This document shows, one piece after another, positions 1-8,988 of a stretch of 64,000 nt of DNA. The notes under the pieces are model-generated. The model was not told where the DNA came from. It did not search any database and saw only the letters and a list, made by a program, of their open reading frames with translations. Made by a program: the position numbers and the translations under genes. Every line of letters starts with the position of its first letter. Positions within the stretch are counted from its first letter, which is position 1. The DNA comes from Bradyrhizobium sp. sBnM-33 (GTDB taxonomy: Bacteria > Pseudomonadota > Alphaproteobacteria > Rhizobiales > Xanthobacteraceae), in contig NZ_CP136624.1 of the NCBI RefSeq assembly GCF_032917945.1, positions 3,224,001 through 3,288,000 of the forward strand, in the 5' to 3' direction.

Positions 1-2
1 AT

Positions 3-272
3 GACCACGCCCGCGTCAACGATCCCTTTGCCAAACTCGGCAAGCTGCAGATCGCAGTGGAAATATCCAGCGTCATCCGTGCCTCGCCGGAAAGCTTTCG
101 GGTCGCCTGGATCGAGCGCCGCTACGACAATGGGCAGCTTACCGCCACCGAGCGCTGGACCGCCATCCTCACCATCGTGATCGAAACTCCGCGCGATGCC
201 GATCGTCTGCGCAAAAATCCTCTCGGGGTCTATGTCAACGCCATCAACTGGTCGAAGGAGCTTGGGCAGTGA
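3..272 (+). CDS. trbF: Conjugal transfer protein TrbF, C-terminal part
   Basis: The reading frame is already open at the window edge and ends with TGA at 270-272, so only the last 89 residues are visible. The segment (LGKLQIAVEISSVIRAS, then RWTAILTIVIETP, ending YVNAINWSKELGQ) has the VirB8-like fold pattern of TrbF: a periplasmic nuclear-transport-factor-like domain with a conserved YVxxINWSxEL tail. TrbF is an inner-membrane scaffold of the type IV secretion channel for conjugation. It overlaps the GTG start of trbG and is followed by trbI and DUF2274, the usual trb order in alphaproteobacterial integrative elements. Its start lies outside the window. Confidence 0.9.
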   Translation, partial: DHARVNDPFAKLGKLQIAVEISSVIRASPESFRVAWIERRYDNGQLTATERWTAILTIVIETPRDADRLRKNPLGVYVNAINWSKELGQ

Positions 273-1252
273 ATATGCAGATTCCTGGAGTCGCTAGCCC
301 GAGTGTGCGCAAGGTCATGGGCCCGTTTCTGTTTGCTTGCATGTTTGCACTCAGCGGCTGTGCCACCTCCAAACCGCCGCAGATCAGCTACGACGACGAT
401 ATCCCGCCACTTCCCAGTCCGCCGTCGCTGGCGGAGGATCGTCCGCGATCCCTTCACGTTCCGCCGTCCTGGACGCCGGCGAAGGGAGGCAAGAGGGGAA
501 ACGTTGAGGCAAAGGAGCCTATTGCGCGGATCGAGACCGCCAATGACGCTGCGCGCGTCGAGCCGCGTAGCGCCGGCTACTTCAATGCTGTGCAGGTCTT
601 CCCTTTTAGTCCCGGCGCCCTCTATCAGATCTACGCGAGCCCCGGACAGATCACCGATATCGCACTCGAGCCTGGCGAGCAGCTCACGGGTTCGGGGCCG
701 GTATCGGCTGGCGATACCGTGCGCTGGGTCGTTGGCGACACCGAAAGCGGAAGCGGCGATACCAGACGTGTCCACATCATGGTCAAGCCGACGCGGCCTT
801 CGATTGAGACCAACCTCGTGGTCAACACCGACCGGCGCACCTATCTCATCGAGCTGCGCTCGCGTGAAAAACCCTACATGCCATCAGTCGCCTGGTTCTA
901 TCCCGAGGACAGGCCCGGCCGTGCCCGAGCTGTTTCCCCGACGCCAGTTCTTCCTGACTCTTCTCAGCGGCGCTTTCGCTACACCCTCGAGGGCGACAAT
1001 CCGCCTTGGCGGCCGGTCGGCGTCTATGACGATGGCCGCAAGGTCTATATCGAGTTCTCACCCGGCATCGTTCAGGGAGAAATGCCTCCGCTGTTTGTCA
1101 TCGGTCCGGACGGCAATTCCGAGATCGTCAACTACCGAACCTATCGTAACGTGCTGATCGTCGATCGGCTGTTTGCCGCGGCCGAGCTGCGACTTGGTGG
1201 CGACCCTCAGCAAAAGGTCCGAATCATCAGAAGCGACGGGAGGCCGTCGTGA
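269..1252 (+). CDS. trbG: P-type conjugative transfer protein TrbG
   Basis: 327 residues from a GTG start that overlaps the trbF stop (GTGA), a sign of translational coupling. A hydrophobic signal runs to a lipobox LSGC with the lipidated cysteine at residue 31, followed by a proline-rich linker. The VirB9-like region begins near residue 100 (NAVQVFPFSPGALYQIYASP) and ends with the typical YRTYRNVLIVDRLF. TrbG is the VirB9 homologue of the outer-membrane core complex of the mating channel, where it works with TrbI (VirB10) and TrbF (VirB8). Length and order are normal and no damage is seen in this gene. Confidence 0.93.
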   Translation: MNMQIPGVASPSVRKVMGPFLFACMFALSGCATSKPPQISYDDDIPPLPSPPSLAEDRPRSLHVPPSWTPAKGGKRGNVEAKEPIARIETANDAARVEPRSAGYFNAVQVFPFSPGALYQIYASPGQITDIALEPGEQLTGSGPVSAGDTVRWVVGDTESGSGDTRRVHIMVKPTRPSIETNLVVNTDRRTYLIELRSREKPYMPSVAWFYPEDRPGRARAVSPTPVLPDSSQRRFRYTLEGDNPPWRPVGVYDDGRKVYIEFSPGIVQGEMPPLFVIGPDGNSEIVNYRTYRNVLIVDRLFAAAELRLGGDPQQKVRIIRSDGRPS

Positions 1253-2445
1253 CTGATAAGCAAACGACTGGCGCCGGTGGTCCTGGTTCTGCCTCGCCGA
1301 AGAGCACTGCGGAGATCGCCAGCTCACTGCGCCTGCGTCCAGAACGTCCGCCCGTGACTCGCCTGTCGCGTAAGGTATTGGCCGGGGGCACGGCACTCGC
1401 GCTCGTTCTCGTTTCCGCAGCCGTGCTGTGGGCCCTGCAGCAGAATCGCACGCGTGGTCCAGCTTCCGAAGAGCTGTACAGCATCGATCACCACAATGTG
1501 GCCGACGGCCTTGACGGGCTGCCACGCGACTATGCGGGCATTCCGCGCGAGGTGCCGCGCCTCGGGCCGTCATTGCCGGGTGATCTCGGTCGCCCCATTG
1601 TTGCGGCCCAGGCCCAGTCCGGCCCGCTTGCGGTCGATCCCGAGCAACAGCGGATGAGCCAGGAAAGCGAGGCCGCGCGCACCAGCAAAGTATTTGCGTC
1701 GACGAATGTTCGGCCACCGGCGGCAGCGACTCCTGCCGAGACGAACTCAAATGCCGCATCACCGTCCGATGAGGCGTTTGCCCAGAATGGACAGGACCGC
1801 AAGCTCGCTTTTATTAGCGTTGCCGTTGATCGGCGGACCACGAGCCCTGACCGTGTGGCGAAGCCAGCCTCGCGTTATGTCGTCCAGGCAGGGTCTGTGA
1901 TTTCGGCCGCCCTTATTACGGGCATCCGCTCCGATCTGCCCGGGCAGATCATGGCGCATGTGACCGAACCGCTATTTGATACGCTGTCCGGTCAAACTTT
2001 GTTGGTGCCCCAGGGTGCGCGGCTGATAGGAATCTACGATAGCCACGTTACACATGGACAGTGACGCGTGCTCCTGGTCTGGACACGCCTGATCATGCCG
2101 AACGGCCGATCGATCGTCCTTGAGCGCCAGCCGGGTGCCGATACCGCAGGCTATGCTGGGCTTCACGACGAGGTCGATCATCACTGGGGCGAGCTGTTCA
2201 AGGCGGCGTTGCTGTCGACTTTGCTTGGTGTAGGAGCCGAACTTGGGTCCGGCTCGGATGCTGGCAACGGAAACAGCGCCATTCTGCAGGCCCTTCGCCG
2301 TGGGGCAGGGGATTCCCTGAACCAGACCGGTCAGCAGATCGTTCGGCGCAATCTCAACATCCAGCCGACCCTGACAATCCGGCCGGGTTTTCCGGTGCGG
2401 GTAATCGTCAATCGCGACCTCGTGCTCGAACCATACAGAGGCTGA
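1249..2445 (+). pseudogene. trbI: TrbI (VirB10-like) gene interrupted by an in-frame TGA
   Basis: The frame starts at GTG 1249, overlapping the trbG stop. It encodes a cytoplasmic N-terminus, a membrane segment at about residues 41-62 and a proline/alanine-rich periplasmic stretch, then stops at TGA 2062-2064 after GIYDSHVTHGQ. The same frame continues at once with RVLLVWTRLIMPNGRSI and the rest of the conserved TrbI beta-barrel domain to 2445. Homologues read GQSRVLLVWTRL here, so a single codon, probably serine, has become TGA. No frameshift is involved. TrbI spans both membranes in the channel, so without readthrough conjugation is probably lost. I see no reason to think the TGA encodes selenocysteine. 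Confidence 0.85.
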
Positions 2446-2449
2446 AAAA

Positions 2450-2689
2450 ATGGCAAAGCTGAAGCTCGGCGCCATTGCCGATGACAAGCCGGTAAAGCTC
2501 ACCGTGGAACTGCCGGCCGATGTCCATCGCGACCTCGCGGCCTACACCGACATGCTTGCCCGCGAAACGGGGCAGTCGATCTCGGATCCGGCAAAGCTGG
2601 TCGCACCAATGCTGGCGCGATTCATGGCAACCGACCGAGCCTTTGCAAAGACCCGCCGCAAGGGTCAGCCTGCGCAAGGCAGGGGATAG
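2450..2689 (+). CDS. DUF2274 domain-containing protein
   Basis: A 79-residue protein starting four bases after the trbI frame ends. The sequence (MAKLKLGAIADDKPVKLTVELPA, then YTDMLARETGQ and LVAPMLARFMATDRAFAK) matches the small DUF2274 family that usually follows trbI in integrative elements. Its helix-rich, charged pattern resembles ribbon-helix-helix or accessory regulatory proteins, but its biochemical role is not known. The 3' end overlaps the convergent LysR gene by 25 bp, an arrangement also usual for these elements. Confidence 0.85.
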   Translation: MAKLKLGAIADDKPVKLTVELPADVHRDLAAYTDMLARETGQSISDPAKLVAPMLARFMATDRAFAKTRRKGQPAQGRG

Positions 2690-3621
2690 CGCTCGCTCAA
2701 CAGTTTGAGGAAGTTTGCCAGCGCCGGATTGTCATTGTCCTTGCGCCAATGTGCTGAATAATTTACCTGGCTCGGCCCCGTGCCGTCTCGTACCTCTCGA
2801 TAAGTCAGGCCGGCAAAAGTGACGCCGATGTCGGACTCGGCCACCAAACTGACACCGAATCCTATGGATATGAGGGTCTTGATGATACCTCTGCTAACGT
2901 CATGGCGTTCGATCTTGGGACGGTCTGCTGTCGAGATCAGCTTCGCCAACAAGATATCCTCAAGTTCTCGTCCCGGGTCATAATGGCTGAGAAGGACCGT
3001 CTCATTCCGCAGGTCGGTCCAGTAGATCGCCTTCTTCCCAGCCAGTTGGTGTCCCTCAGGCAAGGCCACCAGGACGCGCTCGCTCCACAGCGGCAAGGCG
3101 TTGCTGTCAAAGACGTGTCCCCCGTCGGTCGCGATGACAATGTCGATTGCACCATTGCGTAAGGCGGTGACGAGGCGCATCCGCGACCTTTCGACCATGC
3201 CAAGTGCGACCTGTGGACACCGCTGCCTGAAATCTACCAACGTCGCCCGTAAATTGCCGGCCGACAGCGATGTATAGAATCCCACAGACAGCCGCCCAGC
3301 CTCGCCGCGTCCGTTAGACTTGGCTGACGTAACCAGCGCATCCATTTGTTCGAGAATTGACCGCGCCGTTCGGAGAAAATCCCGGCCAGCCGACGTGGCG
3401 CAGACGCCGCCGCTCGATCGCTCGAACACAATCACGCCTATTGATTCCTCGAGCTCCCGAATACAGCGGCTCAGAGTTGACTGCTGCGTCAACAACGCTT
3501 CTGCAGCCCGCCGAAAGCTGCCATACTCCGCGGAAACAACCGCATATCGGAGGTGTTGAAGGGGGATCGTTGCAGATTGATTGCGGAGAGATAAATATCT
3601 GTGGTCTTGTTCATCGGCCAT
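2665..3621 (-). CDS. LysR-family transcriptional regulator at the end of the trb operon
   Basis: 318 residues. The winged-helix domain (PLQHLRYAVVSAEYGSFRRAA, then LLTQQSTLSRCIRELEESIG) lies at about residues 20-78. A substrate-binding-like domain follows (GRLSVGFYTSLSAGNLRATL, then DIVIATDGG and LVALPEGHQLAGK). LysR proteins bind promoter DNA as tetramers and respond to a small ligand. One of this type is commonly found convergent with DUF2274 in alphaproteobacterial conjugative elements, so it probably belongs to the element. No strong ribosome-binding site is visible before the chosen ATG, and the start could lie some codons downstream. The ligand cannot be inferred. Confidence 0.88.
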   Translation of the reverse strand: MADEQDHRYLSLRNQSATIPLQHLRYAVVSAEYGSFRRAAEALLTQQSTLSRCIRELEESIGVIVFERSSGGVCATSAGRDFLRTARSILEQMDALVTSAKSNGRGEAGRLSVGFYTSLSAGNLRATLVDFRQRCPQVALGMVERSRMRLVTALRNGAIDIVIATDGGHVFDSNALPLWSERVLVALPEGHQLAGKKAIYWTDLRNETVLLSHYDPGRELEDILLAKLISTADRPKIERHDVSRGIIKTLISIGFGVSLVAESDIGVTFAGLTYREVRDGTGPSQVNYSAHWRKDNDNPALANFLKLLSERYPLPCAG

Positions 3622-3806
3622 TCGCGACCATGATGCTCTGAGAATGCAGGAGCATCGATAAGATATTTGGAATCGGGTGATTTCATCGGCAGGTTGTGTT
3701 TTTTATTGGGCCGATCCGTGCTCTGCCGTCAGCGTCCGGCAGGCGATGGGGCGCCATCCGGACCGCGTCGCCCGAGTAGCGCACGCTTCTCTCAGATCGT
3801 CGGATA

Positions 3807-3938
3807 AGCGACATCGCGTTACGCTACGCGTGGCGACTGCACCTCGTCGTGAACATCGCGCGGGCGAACCTGGAGGAGACCGGGATGTCCTATGGCCTGG
3901 AGATCGACATGATTGCAAAGGCGCACGGGCCTGAGCGA
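3807..3938 (+). pseudogene. Fragment of a PEP-hydrolase-like TIM-barrel protein
   Basis: Frame 3807 onward reads VVNIARANLEETGMSYGLE followed by IDMIAKAHG. This matches the conserved block NLEETGMxxGLEVxMIxxAH of the phosphoenolpyruvate-hydrolase-like TIM-barrel family (PF09370 type). The match covers only about 30 residues and is flanked by unrelated sequence, so it is a remnant of a lost gene. It abuts the 3' end of the broken quinone oxidoreductase on the other strand. The identification rests on motif memory. Confidence 0.5.
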
Positions 3939-3984
3939 TCGGTCGGCGCAAGTGCCTTGGTGAGCCCTCGCGCAGCACCATGGA

Positions 3985-4690
3985 TGTCTCCCGAAGGGGA
4001 ATTGTAACGCGCCAGATCGGCCTTGGTCTTGCCCCAGGCCATGTAGAAGCCAAAGTACAGGCCGATCACAGTGAGATTCTTCACTAGGATGATGTTCGCG
4101 GGAATATCCGGAATTCGGCCCGATGCGAATCCCATTGGCAGAAGACGGCCGAGTGTCGCGACGCAGCGCAGAGACTCGTCGAAGACGTCGCCGCCGGCGG
4201 GATCGAACACAACGTCCGCCCCGCGCCCCCCGGTGATCTCCAGGACCCGGTCGCGGAAGCCGCCCTTCCTACAGTCGATGGCATGATCGGCGCCGTATCT
4301 CTTGACTGCCTCAACTTTGCGATCGCCGCTGGCGGTCGCGATGATAGTCGCTCCCAACGCACGACCGATCTCAACGGCCGCCAGTCCGCTCGCACCCGCC
4401 GCGCCGTGGACGAGCAAGGTCTCGCCGGGTCGCAGGTTTGCGCGCAACTTCAAGCCGGGCATAGGCCGTCGCGTAAATGGTCGGAAACAGCGTCGAGCCT
4501 TCGAAGCTCAAGGGATCCGGAAGACGTTGGCGGCGTCCACGATCGCCTCGTCGGCGAAGCCTCCTGACGGCAGGCCGGCGCAAACGGTCTGACGCTCACT
4601 GCCGGCGGTGCTTTCCTGGTAGCGAGCGGAGGGTCCTTCTATTACGGGCTGACCGGATTGGCGTTGACCGCGAGCGGCGCCCACATCTTG
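3985..4690 (-). pseudogene. Decayed NADPH:quinone oxidoreductase / zinc-type alcohol dehydrogenase
   Basis: On the minus strand the nucleotide-binding half of a quinone oxidoreductase is readable (RPGETLLVHGAAGASGLAAV, then GGRGADVVFDPAGGDVFDES and IPANIILVKNLTVIGLYFG). The preceding N-terminal part lies in two other frames (SERQTVCAGLPSGGFADEAI, then AANVFRIPDPLSFEGSTLFP). At least two frameshifts and a deletion in the N-terminal domain are present, and the C-terminus is lost beyond WGKTKADL. The intact family is a soluble MDR-superfamily reductase of about 325 residues. This copy cannot give a working enzyme. Confidence 0.75.
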
Positions 4691-4740
4691 AAAAAACAGC
4701 TTACACATCAATGGAGAGCTTACACATCAATGGAGATTGA

Positions 4741-5300
4741 CTGACACTCTGTCCGCCGCTGCACTGTTCTCCGATGCATCCGATCGTTCGCACCGACAGC
4801 AGAACAATGGATCGCGCGACAATTCTCGTGATGTTACCCCCCAGTCACGGCGCAAACCGTAGTTTCTGAGTGTGGGGTCGTGACGGTCTCTCACTCATCG
4901 TCTTCAGCGCCACGTCGAAGAACTGGAGCTAGCGAAAAGGATGGCAAGCATCGCCGGCCATGCCTAAGCGACCGTCTGAAAGAGCAATTTGACATGACTG
5001 CATGTCCGGGATTTGGACCTACTCTTGTCCGCCGGATGGATCGCTCACAATCGGCGGCTCTTGGCAGCCTTCCATTACTGGGCCTCGCGAGTGCGAGAGC
5101 GATCGGGCCCCCTCCGATAGCAGTATGGCGAGGCTCCACCATGTGCCAAGCTCATGCCACCATACTAAGGACAACAGCGGTTCTTCGTGTCGGTGGGTTA
5201 CGTGTAATTCCCTCCCTGGGCATCATTAATTCGCTTCGAAAATTGCTCTTATTTAGTCCTTGCTCTCAAGTGATCGCGAAGTTCACGGTAACGCGTGGGG
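4741..5300. other. No gene recognised
   Basis: Open frames here (the longest is 147 codons on the plus strand from 4880) have no recognisable domain, no convincing ribosome-binding site and atypical composition rich in Arg and Ser. A short direct duplication (agcttacacatcaatggag) occurs twice in tandem at about 4699-4736. The stretch lies between two gene remnants and is best read as non-coding debris. Confidence 0.5.
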
Positions 5301-5371
5301 TACCGGCACCATCAGACGAGTGAATTCGATCAAGACCGCAGGATGATCCCTTACGCGCGTTTTCCCATTGG
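5301..5371. repeat. 71-bp direct repeat, copy 1 (integrase 3' end)
   Basis: Begins taccggcacc and ends tttcccattgg. A second copy in the same orientation lies at 15303-15373. By eye five of 71 positions differ. This copy contains the last codons and stop of the integrase remnant (stop at 5351) plus 50 bp beyond it, so the repeat is the 3' end of an integrase gene with its downstream flank. Confidence 0.8.
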
Positions 5372-5934
5372 CACCACGTTTCCATCGCTCCGCGGCACCA
5401 GGGACACGACTGCCGCCCTTGCGAGGTCTTCCAAGGCGGTCGCAATGTATTTCGCGTAGTGCCGTTCGATCATTTTGACTGAGGTGTTGTGCAGTTTGGC
5501 CCGACCTGTTGGATGGGCAGGCCCTTTCGGAGACCGCGCACGATGCTCGAGTGCCGCAAAGCATAGGGAATCACCTCCGGCATACGGGCGTGCTCGCGAA
5601 TGGCCATCCACGGACGTGCAAGTTCGCCTCTTTTCCACGGACCGCGTTCAGACTTCTTCCACGCAATGCCTCCCGGCTCCTGTTCATGGATCCATCGCTC
5701 GAAAAGAGGTGCATCGCTTGGCCGCCCGGCGATTGCGGGCAAAAGCACCTCAATCACATCGTCGCCCACCGGCACCGGGTCTGAGCCGCCAAAGCCGCCG
5801 CGCCCCTTGCAGGAGCCCGGCACCATCAGACGCCGTGCAGAAACCTGTACGTCGCTCACGCGCATTCGCCTGACCTGGGCATACCGCGCGCCGGTCCCGG
5901 CCAGACATACACAATGGACACTCGTGACACCCAC
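5351..5934 (-). pseudogene. Truncated, frameshifted tyrosine-type integrase
   Basis: The C-terminal catalytic half of a phage/ICE integrase is visible: GTGARYAQVRRMRVSDV with the first catalytic arginine region, then PYALRHSSIVRGL, and in a second frame HNTSVKMIERHYAKYI with the nucleophilic tyrosine. A frameshift near 5500-5515 separates the last two blocks. The N-terminal half is missing: the frame opens inside the 3' end of the neighbouring SDR/SPW gene. The natural stop is at 5351, inside the 71-bp repeat. Integrases of this type insert elements at tRNA genes, and a tRNA 3' fragment lies beside the second repeat copy near 15.2 kb. Confidence 0.75.
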
Positions 5935-8471
5935 TACACCAGCACGCGGCTCCAGTTTCCGTACCGATCTCGGATCGGGCCGCGGCGGACGCTCAGAGCG
6001 ATGAGCGCGACGCCTGAAACGACGCTGGCGATAGTCGCAACCATGTCTGCGCCGTACACAAAGGGTGTGACGAATAGCGCGGCGCCGAGCAGGGCGTTAA
6101 CATACCGCACCGGGCGGGCGACATCCGCCGCCGCGATTGAGACCATGGTCAGGACGAGGGAGCCGATCAGGTGATCGGCGTTGGCCTGGGCGCCTTCAGC
6201 GCCGACAGTTAAGCGCGTGAACAGCAGCGACAGGCCGATGACGGCGGAAACAGCAAGGTTCCATGGCAGGCTGACGCCGCTGCCAATCATGTCCTCGACG
6301 ATGGTCCCAGGCGGCCGGTCGAACTCGTCTTTGAGTGGCGCGGGATGTCGAGGGTCCGGCATCTCGTCAGTGCCGCCGACAAGAAGCACGCGTAGCCAAC
6401 TCTGGCCCGCCTTTATCCGGCGACGCATGAACTGCAATGTCGCGAGCAATTCGTCCAAGGAATAGGGGATTTGAACGAGTACCGCCGCGGCTGCGATCAA
6501 GGCAAGCGTGCTCCAAGTTCCGATGACAATCGGCTGAATCACGATGAAGATGATCGAGGTGATGCCGAGAGGCGCAATCATCAGGCCGAACAGCAACACA
6601 AGCCAGGGCATTGTGCGCCAGCGCGCGCGCGAGCCGACGATGCCGGTGAGAATTTCGAGTAAGTAGGTGTAGCCGCCGACCGCAGCATCGGAGACTGGCC
6701 AAGCCTTTGAAACGGATGAAGTGATGATCTCTTCGGTGCCGTTTCTGGGGTCTGCCGCAGAGCCGGCGAAGAACGGCTCCCATACTTCGGGTATATGGCC
6801 CAGCTGGTACGCGGCGAGATAGCGAGAAACATAGAGGCCCACGAGCGCCAGCACGATGATGGGCAGCCGCTGCGTCCATGTCGACGGATTGTAGCTCCAG
6901 CCCGGCGGGATTTCAGGGCCGGTCAGCGCGGCGAGGGCCGAAGGTCCCGGGTCCGGCTTGGTGCAGACGGCAAGGCCGAAGATCAGCGCGCCGACAAACG
7001 TATCGGAGAGATAGGCGGCAGCGGTCGCGGTCGAAAACAGGAAGGGCGCAGCCATCACCAGCGAGCCGATGCCGGCGCAGGCCCAGCGTGCCCATTGCGC
7101 GCGCCAGGACAATGCCAATGCTGCGCAAACGAACAGGGCAGTCCCAAGGATCAACTCGCTCCAGCGCAGGAGCGGCTCGCTGACGTTGATCAGGGGCGGC
7201 TGCGTCACGAGCCAGGTTCCGAGACCCATGTTGACGAAGTGCGCCCAGCGGTTGGCCATGTGCTCAGCCCTGACTTGCGCCTCGTGGCGGACGGACAGCT
7301 CTTCCGGGTTTTCACCCAGTTTTCCGGCCGCGCTGAACCAGGCAGGGGGCGTAACGCCGTTCGCCTTGTACCAGCCGATCGGATCGTTCTTGAAGTCCGC
7401 AACGATGCGGGGCAGCACGTCTTTCAGACGGTGCCGCGGCTCCCACCCCAGCAGGTCCCGCGCACGCCGGATGTCCAGCGCGTAATGATCGTCGGCCATC
7501 GGAACCATAAACGGCTTGATGAACGGCGGCTCGCCCTTGTCGATCATGTCGGGGATGACCGGCTCAAGCTTGCCCTGTGCCCAGGAACCGGCAACGGCAA
7601 CGGCTTTCGGCAGACGCATTGTCGGCCAGTCATTCGCGCCGTGCAGCAGATAGCCGAGCTCATCTTGGAGCGCGTCGTACCCGACCGCGTCCGGCTCGCC
7701 GACCAGGATTTCCGTTTCGGGCGGCAGTGCATTACGCCTATCGACGGCGCGGCAGAAGGCGTCGAGCATGTCCTCTCGATGAAGCATCGCCTGGCCGACA
7801 AGGGTGCTGCCTGAATAGAAGTAGCTCTGGAAGTCGCGCTCATAGATCCGCGCTATTTGCTGAGCTAATGTCGGAACCATGGAGTGCTCGTCATAGACCC
7901 CGGCTAATCGCAGAATCACATACGGTATTTTTTTGTGCTCCGCGCGGACGACGTTTTCAGCTTCCGCCTTTGATTGCGGGTACGCCCATCGGGGCTCGAC
8001 CCGCCGGCCCTCGTCGATGCGCTCGCCGGGGTCGCAAGGCGCATGCACGAGCATTGTGCTCGAGTAGACGAATTGCCCGACGTTAAAGTCCTGCAGCGCG
8101 CGGAGCAGCCGGCGTGTACCCTCGACGTTGACAGTCCGGTAGAGCGGGTTATCCTTACCCGTAAAGTCAAAATAGGCGGCGAGGTGGATTACGCTTGCGA
8201 TGTCCGAGCCGAACGCGTCGCGGAACTTCCAGAATGCCAGTTCGACAGCCGCATCTGATGTGAAATCCGCCTCGATAACCGGGAAGTCAGCGCCCTCGGT
8301 CGAAAGGTCAAGTCCTACGATTCGGTAGTCGCGGCAGAGAGCCGCGCCGAGAGAGCGGCCGAGATTCCCCGCTGCTCCCGTGATAAGGACGATCGGCCTG
8401 TGGTCCGAGGCGTTTTCACGAACGCTCGATTTTCTGCTCGATTTTCTGCTCGATTTTTCTCTTACAGGCAT
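5934..8471 (-). CDS. Fusion of NAD-dependent epimerase/SDR, SPW-repeat and VKOR-like membrane domains
   Basis: 845 residues. Residues 26-380 form an extended short-chain dehydrogenase/epimerase with nucleotide loop GAAGNLG (32-38) and active-site YPQSK (Y164, K168). The rest is membrane-embedded: an SPW-type repeat (about 430-505, LLRWSELILGTALFVCAALA), a four-helix VKOR-like region (about 525-690), and a second SPW-type repeat (about 735-835). As I recall the family, the VKOR-like part carries a redox CxxC in a block like GTWCTLCL. Here it reads GTWSTLAL, so both cysteines are absent and disulfide chemistry is unlikely. The gene follows a CBS gene (50 bp gap) and a histidine kinase on the same strand. 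Substrate unknown. Confidence 0.82.
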   Translation of the reverse strand: MPVREKSSRKSSRKSSVRENASDHRPIVLITGAAGNLGRSLGAALCRDYRIVGLDLSTEGADFPVIEADFTSDAAVELAFWKFRDAFGSDIASVIHLAAYFDFTGKDNPLYRTVNVEGTRRLLRALQDFNVGQFVYSSTMLVHAPCDPGERIDEGRRVEPRWAYPQSKAEAENVVRAEHKKIPYVILRLAGVYDEHSMVPTLAQQIARIYERDFQSYFYSGSTLVGQAMLHREDMLDAFCRAVDRRNALPPETEILVGEPDAVGYDALQDELGYLLHGANDWPTMRLPKAVAVAGSWAQGKLEPVIPDMIDKGEPPFIKPFMVPMADDHYALDIRRARDLLGWEPRHRLKDVLPRIVADFKNDPIGWYKANGVTPPAWFSAAGKLGENPEELSVRHEAQVRAEHMANRWAHFVNMGLGTWLVTQPPLINVSEPLLRWSELILGTALFVCAALALSWRAQWARWACAGIGSLVMAAPFLFSTATAAAYLSDTFVGALIFGLAVCTKPDPGPSALAALTGPEIPPGWSYNPSTWTQRLPIIVLALVGLYVSRYLAAYQLGHIPEVWEPFFAGSAADPRNGTEEIITSSVSKAWPVSDAAVGGYTYLLEILTGIVGSRARWRTMPWLVLLFGLMIAPLGITSIIFIVIQPIVIGTWSTLALIAAAAVLVQIPYSLDELLATLQFMRRRIKAGQSWLRVLLVGGTDEMPDPRHPAPLKDEFDRPPGTIVEDMIGSGVSLPWNLAVSAVIGLSLLFTRLTVGAEGAQANADHLIGSLVLTMVSIAAADVARPVRYVNALLGAALFVTPFVYGADMVATIASVVSGVALIALSVRRGPIRDRYGNWSRVLV
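8424..8459. repeat. Three tandem 12-bp units in the start of the SDR/SPW gene
   Basis: The unit gctcgattttct occurs three times in a row (the last with one extra T). On the coding strand it gives the repeated peptide SSRKSSRKSS near the N-terminus. Such a repeat can change copy number in steps of four residues without shifting the frame. Confidence 0.8.
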
Positions 8472-8521
8472 GGCATTTCATTCACGGCTCTTGTTTTCGC
8501 TCCCTCTTTTCCCCGCGGTCA

Positions 8522-8965
8522 TCAACGATATCCGATACCCATGACGTAGGCGCGCAGGAGCAGTTCTTGATCCGTAACCTCCCTCAAGAGCGCTTGCAGC
8601 GCATCGCGTGCATTAACAACCCCGGAAGGCCGGGAATGCTGATCGACTATGGGAATATGCACAAAGCCGCGTTCTTTCATGATCGCCAAGACATCGTGCA
8701 CCGAATCGTCTGGGCGGCAGGCGGTGACATCTCGCGTCATCACGGCGGCTGCGGTGATCGTATTGATGGCCTCTTGGCTGCTAGCGATCTGACGAACGAC
8801 GTCGGTCTTCGTAATGACGCCGAGCATCACTCCATCTCGATCGCACACGACCACGAGCGCCCTGTGTGTATCGCACAGAAGCTTTGCTGCGTCCGCAAGC
8901 GAAGCATCAGCCTGTATCGTGATTAAACGCTCTAGCGCTTTCGGCAGTATGTTCTCAACAAGCAT
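8522..8965 (-). CDS. Two-CBS-domain protein
   Basis: 147 residues starting MLVENILPKALERLITIQAD at 8965, chosen because AGAGGA stands five bases upstream; a longer start at 8992 lacks such a site. Two CBS motifs are visible: LADAAKLLCDTHRALVVVCD with GVITKTDVVRQIA, and DSVHDVLAIMKERGFVHIPI with VVNARDAL. CBS pairs bind adenosine nucleotides and often sense energy charge. The gene sits between a histidine kinase (23 bp upstream) and the SDR/SPW/VKOR-like gene, probably as one transcript. No effector domain is attached, so it may act on a partner protein. Confidence 0.88.
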   Translation of the reverse strand: MLVENILPKALERLITIQADASLADAAKLLCDTHRALVVVCDRDGVMLGVITKTDVVRQIASSQEAINTITAAAVMTRDVTACRPDDSVHDVLAIMKERGFVHIPIVDQHSRPSGVVNARDALQALLREVTDQELLLRAYVMGIGYR

Positions 8966-8988
8966 AGCGTCCTCTTGCCTGCCGGCAA

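Noticed and set aside
2062..2064. TGA in trbI as a selenocysteine codon
   Set aside because: TrbI is not a redox protein, homologues have an ordinary residue here, and the formate dehydrogenase of this window uses cysteine, so there is no sign of a selenium system.
4880..5323. 147-codon plus-strand frame
   Set aside because: No ribosome-binding site, no domain, overlaps the repeat; composition typical of chance frames in GC-rich DNA.
6795..7814. 339-codon plus-strand frame opposite the SDR/SPW gene
   Set aside because: It is a shadow of the well-supported minus-strand gene, with Arg/Gln-rich composition and no domain.
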